From Clostridia bacterium (lineage in GTDB: Bacteria; Bacillota; Clostridia; TANB77; CAG-508), in the NCBI GenBank assembly GCA_022791735.1, contig JAAVZQ010000066.1:1-5771 (forward strand): a stretch of DNA of 5,771 nt, read 5' to 3'. The notes under the pieces were generated by a model. The model was not told where the DNA came from and searched no databases. It saw only the letters and a list, made by a program, of their open reading frames with translations. Shown piece after piece: positions 5,352 to 5,771 of this stretch. Both the position numbers and the translations under genes were made by a program. Position 1 is the first letter of the stretch. Every line of letters starts with the position of its first letter.

Positions 5352-5771
5352 TTTGCTCTTTGATTTTTTCATATTTTGCATTTCCAATACCTGATACATT
5401 TTTTATATCTTCTACATTATTAAATTTACCTTTTTCTTTTCTATAACTAATAATTTTTAATGCAGTAGAGCTTCCGAATACCCGGAAGTGTCTCTAGTTC
5501 TGCTTGATTTGCGGTGTTTATATTTATACGTCCACCTTGTGTCTTTTTATTTTCTTCTTCTATTACATTTTTACCTGCTTTATCTATTACTATTTCCCCG
5601 TCGTCATGGTTTTCATCATAATCTCCTTTGCATGGAATATAAATTTTTTGTCCATCTTCTACTGGATATGCTAGGTTCACTTCACTTATATCAGCATCTT
5701 CTCTCAACCCTCCTGCCGCTTCTATTACATCGTTTATCCTTGCATTTTCGTTTACTTCGACTATGCCTTCG
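5341..5771 (-). CDS. comEA: ComEA-type DNA-binding protein, 5' end outside window, read through a +1 CGG shift
   Basis: The visible part codes for 142 residues. Residues 1 to about 45 are the second half of an SLBB domain (GIVEVNENARINDVIEAAGG, then VEDGQKIYIP). A charged linker follows, then ININTANQAELETLPGI, the standard start of the ComEA helix-hairpin-helix. Here the zero frame meets CGG and would stop nine codons later. Dropping one C gives GSSTALKIISYRKEKGKF and VEDIKNVSGIGNAKYEKI, a complete second hairpin ending at TAG 5343-5341. ComEA sits outside the membrane and binds incoming double-stranded DNA during natural transformation. It often precedes comEC, but here the next gene is convergent ispH. 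An N-terminal membrane anchor is expected beyond the edge. Family assignment is firm; a role in competence is inferred. Confidence 0.9.
5474..5476 (-). other. CGG +1 frameshift site in comEA
   Basis: The upstream frame reads GGT ATT CGG AAG. Dropping the C gives ATT GGA AGC TCT ACT and LPGI-GSSTA, with Gly at the near-invariant helix-hairpin-helix position. This is the clearest of the four sites because the LPGIG motif is so conserved. Confidence 0.9.

Noticed and set aside
2772..5476. asnB, oapA and comEA as ordinary pseudogenes with random indels
   Set aside because: Random decay would give mixed insertions and deletions at varied places. All four are one C before GGN, they coincide with every zero-frame CGG, and motifs stay intact on both sides.
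2772..5476. Sequencing or assembly error as the cause of the frameshifts
   Set aside because: Not fully excluded. The extra C is not in a homopolymer at three of the four sites, and eight other CGG trinucleotides in these genes show no frame problem, which a context error would not respect. Raw reads would settle it.
2772..5476. CGG reassigned to another amino acid as a normal triplet
   Set aside because: A reassigned triplet would keep the frame. Here the frame changes by one at each CGG.

Overview
The DNA is very AT-rich and looks like the chromosome of a low-GC Firmicute, most likely an anaerobic clostridial lineage. The evidence is Shine-Dalgarno sites of the AGGAGG type, TTGACA/TATAAT promoters, A/T-ending codons, an initiator tRNA with encoded CCA, and an OLE RNA/OapA-like locus. 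The species cannot be named from the sequence.

Layout. Positions 2-337 (+) are the cut-off end of a tyrosine recombinase that lacks its C-terminal catalytic residues. An AT-rich stretch with direct and inverted repeats follows (338-734), probably the worn end of a mobile element. An initiator tRNA-Met with a textbook promoter and a terminator-like hairpin lies on the minus strand (735-899). A 110-bp rod-like inverted repeat (935-1044) separates it from a minus-strand unit. Read in its own direction, that unit is a structured RNA of about 570 nt (4118 down to 3547, probably OLE RNA), then an oapA-like membrane-protein gene (3519 down to 2954), then asnB (2936 down to 1079). Upstream of the RNA is a small single-pass membrane protein gene (minus, 4371 down to 4156). 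Its promoter is back to back with that of ispH (plus, 4494-5351). The minus-strand comEA gene enters from the right edge and ends at 5341, overlapping the ispH stop.

The main discovery concerns decoding. Three genes (oapA, asnB, comEA) appear broken by four frameshifts. All four are +1, and each is a single extra C immediately before a GGA or GGT glycine codon at a conserved Gly, so the zero-frame codon is always CGG. I read every CGG on the sense strand of the coding regions. Eight others are out of frame, and none is read in frame as an amino acid. So the only four zero-frame CGG codons in about 1,400 codons are exactly the four frameshift points. AGA, AGG, CGT and CGA serve as ordinary arginine codons. 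This suggests that the organism does not read CGG as a triplet. It either skips the C or reads CGGN as a four-base glycine codon. Fixed by this rule, all three genes give family-typical proteins: 187 aa OapA-like, 618 aa AsnB, and a ComEA with a complete helix-hairpin-helix end. A shared sequencing artefact remains the main alternative.

Working together: the OLE-like RNA and OapA-like protein would form a membrane ribonucleoprotein. asnB appears co-transcribed, with its ribosome site just after the oapA stop. ispH (isoprenoid synthesis) is a known kind of OLE neighbour. OapA production would depend on two CGG shift events, AsnB and ComEA on one each.
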